NCBI RefSeq assembly: GCF_900177745.1
Contig: NZ_FXAR01000002.1
Span: 1-64,000 of the forward strand
Length of the DNA: 64,000 nucleotides
Direction of reading: 5' to 3'
From: Corynebacterium pollutisoli
GTDB taxonomy: Bacteria > Actinomycetota > Actinomycetes > Mycobacteriales > Mycobacteriaceae
Shown: one piece after another, positions 1 to 9,681 of the stretch
Layout of the letters: each line of letters begins with the position of its first letter
Numbering within the stretch: position 1 is the stretch's first letter
Translations under genes and position numbers: made by a program
Notes under the pieces: model-generated
Databases searched by the model: none
Told to the model about the DNA's origin: nothing
Seen by the model: the letters and a program-made list of their open reading frames with translations, nothing else

Positions 1-42
1 CGGTCATGGCCCGCAGGGCCTGCAACGCAGCAACGGTGTTCA
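1..42 (-). CDS. 5' end of an unidentified gene running off the window
   Basis: On the minus strand an ATG at 42 opens a frame that stays open to the window edge and reads MNTVAALQALRAMT. The hexamer TAGTGT sits at -13 to -8 from this ATG, the same leaderless promoter geometry seen at many genes here, so the start is probably real. It lies downstream of murB on the same strand. Fourteen residues are too few to name a product. Confidence 0.45.
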
Positions 43-97
43 TGCCCCGGACACTAAACCGGAAACAACGCGGCGTCGACAAGCAACCAACCCGGTC

Positions 98-122
98 TGT
101 GGATAACCACCGTCTATCCACA
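98..122. promoter_or_regulatory. DnaA-box pair, head to head
   Basis: TGTGGATAA at 98-106 is a perfect DnaA box (reverse complement TTATCCACA), and CTATCCACA at 114-122 is a one-mismatch box in the opposite orientation. They lie between the start of the minus-strand gene at 42 and the end of murB. The 16 bases CTGTGGATAACCACCG recur exactly at 51688-51703 beside another box pair. Binding by DnaA is inferred from the sequence match only. Confidence 0.5.
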
Positions 123-159
123 GAAACCGGCATTTCTGCCTAGCTACCGGTTGACAGAG

Positions 160-1278
160 TCAGTCGATGGATACTCCGATCCACACCGGCTCGGGCACGA
201 GGGTCACGCCGAAGACCTCGCGCACCCCGTCGCGGACCTCCCGCGCCAGGGCGACCAAGTCGGATGTCTTCGCCGCCCCGCGGTTGGTGAGGGCCAGGGT
301 ATGTTTCGTCGACAGGCGCACGGGCGCCCCGTCACCGGGGTGGCCCTTCGCGAAGCCCGCCCTTTCGATGAGCCAGGCGGCGGAGAGCTTCTCGCCCCCG
401 TCGGCGGGGAAGCGGGGCATGCGGTCGGCGTCGTCGTCACCGCGGGTGGCGCGGACCGCGGCCTGCACGGCGTCGGCCACCGCGGGATCCACCACGGGGT
501 TGGTGAAGAAGGAGCCGGCCGACCAGGTGTCGTGGTCCTCCTCGACGACGACCATGCCCTTGCCGCGGCGCAGTTCAAGTACGGCGTCCCGGACGGCGGC
601 CACGGGCCAGCGTGCGGTCCCGCCCATTCGACGCGCGAGTTCACCGAAGCGCAGCGGTGCGGACAGCCCGTCGGTGGACAGGTGCAGCTCGACGGCGAGC
701 ACGACGCCCCGGGAGGTGAACTTGAGGTTGGAGTAGCGGTAGGCGAGGTCCAGGGAGGATGCGGGCACCCACGAGACGGTGCCGGTGGGGCGGTCGAGCA
801 GCTGCACCTGCACGAGGACGTCAGCGATTTCCGCGCCGTACGCCCCGACGTTCTGCACCGGGGTGGCTCCGGCGGAGCCGGGGATGCCGGACAGGCACTC
901 GATGCCGCCGAGTCCGGCGGACACTGCGGCCGCCACGACGTCGTCCCACACGGCGCCGGCCCCCGCCACGACGCGGCCGGTCGCCACGTCGACGTCGAGT
1001 GAGTCGTTCTCCAGCAGGACGACCACGAGGTCGAGGTCTCCGTCGGCGACGACGAGGTTGGATCCCCCGGCGACGACGAGGAGGGGGACTGAGTGGGCGT
1101 CGAGAAGCGTGACGACCTCGGCCACCGCCGACGCGGTCGCGCACCGCACCACAGTGCGGGGCCGCCCGCCGAGGTGGAGGGTGGTGAGATCGGCGAAGGT
1201 CAGGCGGTCGTCGAGGGTGACGTCTGCCAGCTCGCTGAGACGTGACTGAATGTCGTGGGTCAGAGATGAGTCGCTCAC
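160..1278 (-). CDS. murB: UDP-N-acetylmuramate dehydrogenase MurB
   Basis: This cytoplasmic flavoenzyme uses NADPH to reduce UDP-GlcNAc-enolpyruvate to UDP-MurNAc, the second committed step of peptidoglycan precursor synthesis. The 372-residue product has the FAD-binding loop VVAGGSNLVV near residue 70, the block GIPGSAGATPVQNVGAYG, the AYRYSNLKF segment of type I MurB, the GSFFTNPVV active-site serine region and a C-terminal VPEPVWIG. The length is normal for actinobacterial MurB. The start is GTG at 1276-1278. It diverges from the DUF2505 gene at 1303 with only 24 bases between, so their promoters overlap. Confidence 0.95.
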   Translation of the reverse strand: MSDSSLTHDIQSRLSELADVTLDDRLTFADLTTLHLGGRPRTVVRCATASAVAEVVTLLDAHSVPLLVVAGGSNLVVADGDLDLVVVLLENDSLDVDVATGRVVAGAGAVWDDVVAAAVSAGLGGIECLSGIPGSAGATPVQNVGAYGAEIADVLVQVQLLDRPTGTVSWVPASSLDLAYRYSNLKFTSRGVVLAVELHLSTDGLSAPLRFGELARRMGGTARWPVAAVRDAVLELRRGKGMVVVEEDHDTWSAGSFFTNPVVDPAVADAVQAAVRATRGDDDADRMPRFPADGGEKLSAAWLIERAGFAKGHPGDGAPVRLSTKHTLALTNRGAAKTSDLVALAREVRDGVREVFGVTLVPEPVWIGVSID

Positions 1279-1302
1279 GTGCTTAACGGTAGTCTGTTAT
1301 CT

Positions 1303-1806
1303 ATGGCAACCCGCAGTGAGAACACCGTAACCATCAACCAGCCGGTCGAGAAGGTCCATGCCGCGCTGACGAATCCCGACTACTGGGCATTCATCGCCAA
1401 GAACCTCTCCCCTGAGCCGGGTGAGGTCAATGAGTTCCAGCAGACCGAGGGCGGCGCTGTCGCCACCCTGTTTGAGGTCCTGCCGCTGGACATCCTCCCG
1501 GAGGCCGTCCGCGCGATGATCTCCCAGGCGCTGAAGGTCAAGCGTGTCGTCACCGTCGGCCCGCTGGCCGACAACGCGTCGGCCGTCACCTACACCGCCG
1601 ACGTCAAGGGCACCCCGGTGGACTTCTCGGGTGACATCAACGTCTCCGGCGATGACGCCACCACCACTCTCGCCTACAACAACGAGGTCTCCGTGAACAT
1701 CCCGTTCATGGGCCCGGCCATCGAGCCGAAGGTCGCCGAGGCGCTCGGTGACCTGTTCAACAACGAGGGCGAGCTGACCAACCGCTGGATCGGCGAGAAC
1801 GCCTAG
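1303..1806 (+). CDS. DUF2505 domain protein
   Basis: The 167-residue product looks like the actinobacterial DUF2505 family, small START/SRPBCC-like proteins of unknown ligand: it opens MATRSENTVTINQPVEKVHA and shows the alternating beta-rich pattern of such a fold. It has no signal peptide or membrane segment. I chose ATG 1303 over GTG 1279 because TAGTCT lies at -13 to -8 of the ATG, which fits a leaderless mRNA, and because the family begins close to this methionine. It is transcribed away from murB. A strong hairpin follows at 1837-1884. Confidence 0.75.
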   Translation: MATRSENTVTINQPVEKVHAALTNPDYWAFIAKNLSPEPGEVNEFQQTEGGAVATLFEVLPLDILPEAVRAMISQALKVKRVVTVGPLADNASAVTYTADVKGTPVDFSGDINVSGDDATTTLAYNNEVSVNIPFMGPAIEPKVAEALGDLFNNEGELTNRWIGENA

Positions 1807-1834
1807 GCGTTCCTCGTTTCCCACTGCTCCACCC

Positions 1835-2650
1835 ATGGCCGACCATGCCCACAACCTCCGTGCGGAGGCGGGGCGTGGTCGGCCTTTCGGCGTCATCACC
1901 CGCGGCACGACCGGCTTCAACCGGTTGCGGCGTTCCGACCGGTGGGCGGTGCATCATCCGCGCCTCCGGCGCCTGCTTCTCGACGCCCCCTCTCCCCCGC
2001 TCGCCGTCGACGTCGGCTACGGTGCCTCCCACACCACGACCGTCGAATGGGCGCAACGGCTGCGCACGATCCGCCCGGACCTGGAGGTCGTGGGCCTGGA
2101 GATCGACCCGGAGCGGGTGCTGCCCCCGCGGGACGGGGTGCGTTTCGAGCTCGGTGGTTTCGAGCTGGCGGGCCACCGACCGCAGCTGGTCCGCGCCTTC
2201 AACGTGCTGCGCCAGTACGACGTCGACCAGGTCGAGACCGCCTGGGAATCCGTGCTCACCCGCCTGGCGCCCGGCGGGCTGTTCATCGAGGGGACGTGTG
2301 ACGAGATCGGGCGCCGCGCGGCGTGGCTGCTCCTCGACGCGGACGGCCCGGTGTCGCTGACGCTGGCGTGGGAGCCGTGGGACGTCGAGAAGCCGTCCGA
2401 CGTGGCGGAACGCCTGCCGAAGATCCTCATCCACCGCAACGTACCGGGCGAGCGGATCCACGCGCTGCTGACCGCCGCCGACGACGCCTGGTTCCGGGCC
2501 GCCGGCTGGGAGCCCTACGGCCCGCGCGTGCGGTGGCGGCAGGCCCGGCAGATGCTCATCGACGACGGCTGGCCCGTCGACCCCGTCCGCCGGACGTTGC
2601 GTGACAATCTCCTGACGATCCCCTGGGCTGCGGTTGCCCCCACCCCCTAG
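1835..2650 (+). CDS. class I SAM-dependent methyltransferase
   Basis: The 271-residue protein carries SAM-binding motif I as VDVGYGASHTTT near residue 58 and the acidic end of strand two at VVGLEIDPERV near residue 88. The N-terminal block GRPFGVITRGTTGFNRLRR resembles a conserved N-terminus in actinobacterial homologues, which supports starting at ATG 1835 even though this places the start inside a terminator-like hairpin. The substrate is unknown. It precedes the LmeA-like gene by 20 bases, so the two may share an mRNA. Confidence 0.75.
   Translation: MADHAHNLRAEAGRGRPFGVITRGTTGFNRLRRSDRWAVHHPRLRRLLLDAPSPPLAVDVGYGASHTTTVEWAQRLRTIRPDLEVVGLEIDPERVLPPRDGVRFELGGFELAGHRPQLVRAFNVLRQYDVDQVETAWESVLTRLAPGGLFIEGTCDEIGRRAAWLLLDADGPVSLTLAWEPWDVEKPSDVAERLPKILIHRNVPGERIHALLTAADDAWFRAAGWEPYGPRVRWRQARQMLIDDGWPVDPVRRTLRDNLLTIPWAAVAPTP
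1837..1884 (+). terminator. terminator-like hairpin overlapping the start of the next gene
   Basis: GGCCGACCATGCCC (1837-1850) pairs with GGGCGTGGTCGGCC (1871-1884) over 14 bp with one G-U pair, and CCTCC/GGAGG inside the loop extends the structure; TTT follows. It sits 30 nt after the stop of the DUF2505 gene, as a terminator would, but it also covers codons 1-17 of the methyltransferase. It could end the first transcript or limit translation of the second. Confidence 0.6.
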
Positions 2651-2670
2651 GCTGCGCCACACTGTCTGTC

Positions 2671-3426
2671 ATGGCATCTGTCTGGAAGTTCCTCGTCGGC
2701 GTGCTCGTCGGCCTTCTCGTTCTGCTGCTCGTGGTGGAGTTCGGCCTGCGCTGGTTCATCGGCAACGAGCTGCGCTCCAGCTTCGAGGAGCAGGCCGCCG
2801 CTGACGGGGTGACCATGGAGGAGGATCCGACGATCGCCTTCGGCAGCACCCCGCTCGTGCTGTCCGCGGTGCAGGGCACGATCCCCGACGTGGAGATCAC
2901 CACCCCGTCCACCCTGCAGGCCACCGACCAGGGTTTCCTCGGCCAGCCGCGCGCGCACGTCGTCCTCACCGACCTCGACATCTCCGACACGGACAACCCG
3001 GTCGCCGCCCACATGGTGGCCACCACCGAGGTGCCGGACGAGTTCCTCCTGGACACCGTCCAGCGCGCCATGCGGGAGGAGGGTGCCGACGGCGGTCTCG
3101 TCCAGATCACCGGCCTCACCGCCAACACCGTCGACAACACGCTCGACCTGGAGTTCAACGGCGGAGCAGCCGTGCTCAACCTCATCCCCCGCCCCGTCGA
3201 CGGCAACCTCACCTTCGAGGCGGCCGGCGCGTCACTGTTCGGGTTCGGCCTGCCCCAGCAGGTCTCCGACCTCATCACCCGCGGCCTGCAGCAGGGCGTG
3301 CAGGAGCAGGCCGGTGACTTCCGGATCGACGCCTTCGACGTCATCGACGGCGGTGCCCGCCTGCAGCTCAGCGGCGAGAACGTGGCCCTCAGCGAGGTGG
3401 CGGACACACAGCTGCCACGTCGCTGA
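2671..3426 (+). CDS. LmeA-like (DUF2993) phospholipid-binding protein
   Basis: The product of 251 residues begins with an uncleaved signal anchor (about residues 5-25, FLVGVLVGLLVLLLVVEFG) followed by a soluble extracytoplasmic domain of DUF2993/LmeA type, rich in short beta strands. In mycobacteria LmeA acts in the periplasm and supports lipomannan elongation; a similar envelope role here is inferred from family membership. The last 38 bases overlap the 3' end of the convergent DeoC-like gene. Confidence 0.7.
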   Translation: MASVWKFLVGVLVGLLVLLLVVEFGLRWFIGNELRSSFEEQAAADGVTMEEDPTIAFGSTPLVLSAVQGTIPDVEITTPSTLQATDQGFLGQPRAHVVLTDLDISDTDNPVAAHMVATTEVPDEFLLDTVQRAMREEGADGGLVQITGLTANTVDNTLDLEFNGGAAVLNLIPRPVDGNLTFEAAGASLFGFGLPQQVSDLITRGLQQGVQEQAGDFRIDAFDVIDGGARLQLSGENVALSEVADTQLPRR

Positions 3427-3961
3427 CCGCGACCCGGTCCGCGCCCGCGTCGAGAGCGTCGATGACGGCGTCGAGGGAATCGGCCAGGAGGGTGTGCGGC
3501 AGATCCCCGCTCATCGACGTCCCCACCAACCGCTCCGCCCCCGCCAGCGCGGCCGCGTCTGCCAGGGCGCGGGCGGAATCCGCGCCACGCCCCGCATCGA
3601 GGTGGACGGCCAGGGTGACCGGCGGCGGCACGGCCTCCCGCACGGCGACGATCTCCGCCAGCAGGGCGTTGGGGTCCGCGATGTGGGGGTCGGTGGCCAA
3701 CCAGATCTCCGTGGCCCCCTGTGCGACGGCCAGCCGGGCCTCCGCCGCCTTCACCAGCGTGTGATGACGCCCGGAGGGCCAGCCCACGACCGCGGCGACC
3801 GTCAGACCCTCCGTGTCCCCCGACGACTGCAGGGTGGAGGGGGCGAGCACCACGCCCCGCAGGCCCGCGGAGCGGGCCCGGTCGACGCCGTCGCCGACGA
3901 CGGGGGCGTCGACAAGCAGAAGAAAAGCGTGGCCCGAAAGCCACGCTGCGTCACTGGTCAC
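3389..3961 (-). CDS. degenerate DeoC-like protein without catalytic residues
   Basis: The 190-residue product aligns by eye with deoxyribose-phosphate aldolase: AAVVGWPSGRHHTLVKAAEA matches the family's strand-helix block VVGFPLG...KxxEA. However, the Schiff-base motif FxKTSTG is replaced by RLVGTSMSG, the second lysine motif VGFKPAGG is absent, the aspartate of GADEVD reads GATEIW, and the N-terminal DHTLLKP block is missing. It is therefore unlikely to be an aldolase. GTG 3961 overlaps the upstream DUF2516 stop as GTGA, which fixes the start; the longer upstream frame runs out of frame through DUF2516. The position matches deoC of related genomes. Confidence 0.7.
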   Translation of the reverse strand: MTSDAAWLSGHAFLLLVDAPVVGDGVDRARSAGLRGVVLAPSTLQSSGDTEGLTVAAVVGWPSGRHHTLVKAAEARLAVAQGATEIWLATDPHIADPNALLAEIVAVREAVPPPVTLAVHLDAGRGADSARALADAAALAGAERLVGTSMSGDLPHTLLADSLDAVIDALDAGADRVAVSDVAAVCPPPR

Positions 3962-4245
3962 CAGCCGTAGTTGCCGTTGACGATGGACTTGAGGTGCGGA
4001 CGCACATCGAACCAGTAGACGCCGATCGCCACGATGCCGGCCCACGACAGGAACGGCACGCGGGTGATCACCACGAAGGCGGAACCGACGAGGATGGCCA
4101 CCCAGATCCACTTCGACTGCCGGTCACCCGCCTGGTAGGCGTCGTCGCGCGTCGTCACCGCGAACGCGGCTCCCACCACACCGCACAGGGCGATGAGGGC
4201 GTAGAGGATCATTTCGAAGAGATTGAGACCGGCGATCAGCGACAT
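3958..4245 (-). CDS. DUF2516 family membrane protein
   Basis: The 95-residue protein has two or three hydrophobic segments (about residues 10-30, 47-63 and 66-80) separated by a charged loop TTRDDAYQAGDRQSKW, and fits the actinobacterial DUF2516 family (Rv0476-like). The function is unknown. It lies 8 bases after the helical protein gene at 4254 and overlaps the DeoC-like gene by four bases, so it sits mid-operon. In Mycobacterium the order hbhA-Rv0476-Rv0477-deoC is comparable. Confidence 0.75.
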   Translation of the reverse strand: MSLIAGLNLFEMILYALIALCGVVGAAFAVTTRDDAYQAGDRQSKWIWVAILVGSAFVVITRVPFLSWAGIVAIGVYWFDVRPHLKSIVNGNYGW

Positions 4246-4253
4246 GATGGTTC

Positions 4254-4946
4254 TTAATTGTCCTTGGTGTTCGGGGGCGGGACGTCCTCGGTGCTGACGA
4301 CCTCGCCGTCAATCATATGCGGCACGCCTTCTTCCGTGGTGGTCGAGGGGGTCTCATCCTTGTCGACGACCGTGCCGGCACGCGCAATGAGGTCGTCGAG
4401 GCGGGCGCGCAGATCGTCGATGAAGGAACGCTCACCCTCGGTCTCCGTGGCGGCACGGCGGGCGCGGGCCTGCTCGACGGTCTCGTCGAAGGTGGCACGC
4501 ACGGAGGCGACGGCGCTGTGGAAGGCGGACTTCGCCTCGGTGGCGGAGGTGGAGTCCTTCGTCTCACCCGCGGCGCGACGGGCGGAACCCGCGAGATCAC
4601 GGATGATCTCCTCCGCGCGGCTGGCGAAGTTGAGGGACACGTTCTTGTAGTCCTCGGTGGACTTGGCACCCGACAGACCCGCGCGGGCCTCCTGGGTGGC
4701 CGTGCGGAAACGCTCCTTCGCCGACTCCTTGCCCACGTTGGCCGCGTCACCGGAGTACACGCTGTGCACGTCGGAGGGGGCGTCGGTGCGCTCACGGTCC
4801 GCGCGGAAGCGCTCCCCGAAGTCGGAGACCACGTCGCCGAGACGGGCACCGGCGGAGACCCAGGCCTGGAAGGGCTCACGCAGGTTGTCCAGCACGGAGT
4901 TGTTCTGCTCGGGGGTGGTGTTGGTGTTGTCGTTCGGGGAGGTCAC
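4254..4946 (-). CDS. Ala/Glu/Arg-rich helical protein at the HbhA position
   Basis: The 230-residue product has no signal peptide or membrane segment and is almost entirely predicted helix, with long stretches such as ARAGLSGAKSTEDY and SAVASVRATFDETVEQARAR and an acidic C-terminus. I do not recognise a functional domain; homologues appear to be confined to corynebacteria. GTG 4946 is chosen because AAAGGGA lies 7-8 bases upstream; GTG 4973, which overlaps the DUF445 stop as GTGA, would add nine residues. It sits where mycobacteria carry hbhA, but the Lys/Pro/Ala adhesin tail is lacking. Confidence 0.6.
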   Translation of the reverse strand: MTSPNDNTNTTPEQNNSVLDNLREPFQAWVSAGARLGDVVSDFGERFRADRERTDAPSDVHSVYSGDAANVGKESAKERFRTATQEARAGLSGAKSTEDYKNVSLNFASRAEEIIRDLAGSARRAAGETKDSTSATEAKSAFHSAVASVRATFDETVEQARARRAATETEGERSFIDDLRARLDDLIARAGTVVDKDETPSTTTEEGVPHMIDGEVVSTEDVPPPNTKDN

Positions 4947-4969
4947 GGGACTGTCCCTTTCTGTGTCGG

Positions 4970-6295
4970 TCACGCTCCGAAGAGCAGGTGATTCACAGTG
5001 TAAATAGCTAATCCGGCGAGCGCACCAACAATTGTTCCGTTGAGCCTGATGAACTGCAGATCCTTGCCCACCATGAGCTCGATCTTGTCGCTCGCCTCCG
5101 CCGCGTCCCAGCGCTCCACGGTCTCCGAGATGATGGCCGTGACCTCGCCCGCGTAGTTGTCCGCCAGGAAGGCCGCCGCGCCGGTGATACGCCGGTCGAG
5201 GCTGGCGCGCAGCTGCGGATCCGTCTGGATGTTCGTGCCCCATGTGACACACAACTCGGAGATCTTGGTGCGCAGCAGGGACGTCTCGTCCTCGGCGGCG
5301 TCGATGAGCGAGGCCGAGGCGGTCGCCCAGATCGCGGCCGCCGCCCCCTGCACCGGGGTCGAACCCAGCAGGTCGTGCTTGAGACCCTCGATGCGCGCGA
5401 TCATCGTCGGATCGTGCTGCAGGTCCTCGGCCAGATCCTGCAGCGCCCGGCGAATCGCGTGCCGGGCCTCGTGCTCCGGATCATTCGCGACGGCCGCCGT
5501 GAACCCCACCAGCTCCTTGTACACCTTCGCCCCGACGAGATCCTTCGCGAACTTCGGTGCCCACTGCGGCGTCCGCTCGTCGATGAGACTGATGACGGTC
5601 TCCTCCATCCCCAGCACCTTCCGGTGCGCCCAGGTGACGACCTCCTGCACCACCGGCTCCGTGCGACCGTCCTCGATGAGGTCGGCGAGCAGGCGGCCGG
5701 CGGGCGGACCCCACTGCGGCTCCGTGAACCGGTCGATGAGCTGGGTCTGGATGAGCAGCTCCGCGTCCTTCGGGTCGAGGGCCCGGACCGCGTTGGCCGT
5801 CAGCCGCCCGGCCTCCCGGGACACCTTCTCCGCATTGGGTTCCTGGGCCAGCCAGGAGCCGAGCTTCTCGGGGATGTTCGCCGAGGACACCTTCTCGGTG
5901 ATGAGCTCCGCGTTGAGGAAGTTCTCCCCCACGAACTCCGACAGCGCCTGACCCAGCTGGTCCTTCTTCTTCGGGATGAGCGCCGTGTGCGGGATGGGGA
6001 TCCGCATCGGGTGGCGGAACAGGGCGGTCACCGCGAACCAGTCCGCCAGACCACCCACCATGCCAGCCTCCGCGGCCGCGCGGACGTACCCCACCCACAC
6101 CGGGGCCCCACCCGGCTGGTTCTGCCACCAGCTGCACGCCAGGAAGATGACCGCCGCCACCACCAGGAGGCTGGTGACGAAGATCTTGTGGTTCCGCAAC
6201 GTGCGGCGACGCTGCGCCTCGACCTCCGGGCTGGGACCGGGGACGGAGCGGGCGTCGCGAAGCTCGAGCTGACTGTGCCTACCCATGTCGACCAT
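4970..6295 (-). CDS. DUF445 membrane protein
   Basis: The 441-residue protein has a membrane segment at about residues 38-57, the DUF445 hallmark AGMVGGLADWFAVTALFRHP near residue 79, a long helical central region and a C-terminal hydrophobic segment GALAGLAIYTVNHLLFGA. The family is widespread and of unknown function. ATG 6295 lies 5 bases after the stop of a 29-residue membrane microprotein, suggesting coupling; ATG 6286 is an alternative, with GATAAT at -13 to -8. The downstream gene starts at or just past its stop. Confidence 0.85.
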   Translation of the reverse strand: MVDMGRHSQLELRDARSVPGPSPEVEAQRRRTLRNHKIFVTSLLVVAAVIFLACSWWQNQPGGAPVWVGYVRAAAEAGMVGGLADWFAVTALFRHPMRIPIPHTALIPKKKDQLGQALSEFVGENFLNAELITEKVSSANIPEKLGSWLAQEPNAEKVSREAGRLTANAVRALDPKDAELLIQTQLIDRFTEPQWGPPAGRLLADLIEDGRTEPVVQEVVTWAHRKVLGMEETVISLIDERTPQWAPKFAKDLVGAKVYKELVGFTAAVANDPEHEARHAIRRALQDLAEDLQHDPTMIARIEGLKHDLLGSTPVQGAAAAIWATASASLIDAAEDETSLLRTKISELCVTWGTNIQTDPQLRASLDRRITGAAAFLADNYAGEVTAIISETVERWDAAEASDKIELMVGKDLQFIRLNGTIVGALAGLAIYTVNHLLFGA

Positions 6296-6300
6296 TATCC

Positions 6301-6390
6301 TCAGAGCATCTCGAAGGCGAGCATGAGGATGTTGATCGACGTGAGGATCGTGATCAGCGTGATGAGGACGATGATGATGTTGCGACGCAC
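6301..6390 (-). CDS. 29-residue membrane microprotein
   Basis: GTG at 6388-6390 opens a 30-codon frame ending TGA at 6301-6303. The product, beginning MRRNIIIVLITLITILTS, is one hydrophobic helix preceded by two arginines, an inside-positive single-span topology. TAGGCT lies at -13 to -8 from the GTG, which fits leaderless transcription, and GGGGGA is also close. Its stop is 5 bases before the DUF445 start, so both should be on one transcript. No family is recognised; translation is inferred. Confidence 0.6.
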   Translation of the reverse strand: MRRNIIIVLITLITILTSINILMLAFEML

Positions 6391-6422
6391 GTCCCCCAGC
6401 CTACGGACCCGACAACGGCGAA

Positions 6423-6449
6423 GGCCCGCCCCCGGGGTGGGGACGGGCC
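6423..6449 (-). terminator. probable terminator after the sdh operon
   Basis: GGCCCG (6423-6428) pairs with CGGGCC (6444-6449), and the inner C and G tracts extend the stem. It lies 28-54 bases beyond the stop of the membrane protein gene at 6477. The U-tract is poor, so the call is moderate. Confidence 0.45.
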
Positions 6450-6476
6450 AGACGGGCCGAAAGACGTCAGCTGAAG

Positions 6477-6854
6477 TTAGTTGATGCGTCCGGTGGTGTC
6501 GCGGTACTCGCGGTAGTAGCGACGACCGCGGTGGATGAGACCGAAGCCGGCGGCCAGCAGAACAACTGCGATGACGGCGCCGATGATCATGTACAGCGTG
6601 GTGTCGTACTCGGCGACGGTGACGCCCTGACCCCAGATGAGGGTCGCGGCCATCCAGATCATGATGCCGAAGCCCGCCAGGGAGGTGAGCACCAGACCCA
6701 TGCCGATCCAGGTGGAGGAGCGCTCCAGGGAGGAGTGCGGCGCACTCAGGGAGTTGGGCTCGTAACCGTCGATGTAGGAGTCGTGGAGCTTCGGAGCGTA
6801 GTCCGGGAAGCTCTCGGATGCCTGATCGGCGACCGCAAAGTTGTTGGAAGCCAT
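6477..6854 (-). CDS. small membrane protein linked to sdhCAB
   Basis: The 125-residue product has a hydrophilic N-terminal half and two membrane segments (about residues 50-72 and 86-108), then a basic tail RGRRYYREYRDTTGRIN. No catalytic motif is visible. It follows sdhB by 43 bases on the same strand and ends at a terminator-like hairpin, so it is the last gene of the sdh transcript. The same arrangement is found in other corynebacteria. A role with succinate dehydrogenase is only suggested by position. Confidence 0.7.
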   Translation of the reverse strand: MASNNFAVADQASESFPDYAPKLHDSYIDGYEPNSLSAPHSSLERSSTWIGMGLVLTSLAGFGIMIWMAATLIWGQGVTVAEYDTTLYMIIGAVIAVVLLAAGFGLIHRGRRYYREYRDTTGRIN

Positions 6855-6897
6855 TGCTTACTCGCTTTCGTCTCTCGTGACTCGGGTGACCCCGAGC

Positions 6898-7646
6898 TTA
6901 GTCGTCCTTGCCGCGGAAGGCGGCGCGTGCGCGCTCCTTGGTGACGGCGGCGACGGCGGTCAGCGGGATACCCGCCGGGCAGACGTCGGCACACTCACCG
7001 AAGAGGGTGCAGTGACCGAAGTTGGTCTCGAGCTCGTCGACCATGTGACGGGCGCGCTTGCCACGCTCCTCCTTGCCCAGCGGCATGAGAGAGAGGTGGA
7101 CCAGCTTCGCGCCGGTGAACAGGTGCGCAGCACCGTTCGGGCAGGCGGCGACGCAGGCGCCACAGCCGATGCAGGCGGCGTGATCGAGAGCGAACTCGGC
7201 GGTCTCGTGGTTGACGTGCAGGGTGTCGGCGTCCGGGGCGGTGCCGGCGTTGATGGAGACGTAGCCACCCTTCTGCATGACGCGTTCCAGGGAGGAACGG
7301 TCGACGACCATGTCCTTGATGACCGGGAAGGCAGCGGAACGCATCGGCTCCAGCTTGAGCACGTCACCGTCGTTGTAGCCGACCAGGCGCTGCTGGCAGG
7401 CCGGGGTGTTCTGGCCGGGGCCGTGCGGGCGGCCGTTGACCATGAGGCCACAGGTGCCACAGATGCCCTCACGGCAGTCCGAGGCGAACATGTACGGCTC
7501 CTTGTTCTCCTCGACCAGACGGTTGTTCACGTGGTCGAGCAGCTCCAGCACCGACATCTGCGGCACGGCGTCCGGGACCTCGACGGTCTCGAAGGCACCC
7601 TCGTGGGTCGGTCCGGCCTGACGCCAGATCTCAAGTGTCAGCTTCA

Positions 7647-7647
<1 letters not shown>
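6898..7647 (-). CDS. sdhB: succinate dehydrogenase iron-sulfur subunit SdhB
   Basis: SdhB carries electrons from the flavoprotein to the membrane quinone site in complex II. The 249-residue product has the three expected clusters: cysteines 58, 63, 66 and 84 for [2Fe-2S], CIGCGACVAAC (159-169) and C213, C219, C223 for the [4Fe-4S] and [3Fe-4S] centres. Its ATG shares one base with the sdhA stop (TAATG), so translation is coupled. The subunit resembles those of the long-SdhA, menaquinone-linked class. Confidence 0.97.
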
Positions 7648-9656
<2,009 letters not shown>

Positions 9657-9681
9657 ATTTTTCAGAACTTCCCTTCAGGAC

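Noticed and set aside
3962-4111. N-terminal extension of the DeoC-like frame
   Set aside because: It lies out of frame inside the DUF2516 gene, and the GTGA overlap at 3958-3961 gives a better start.
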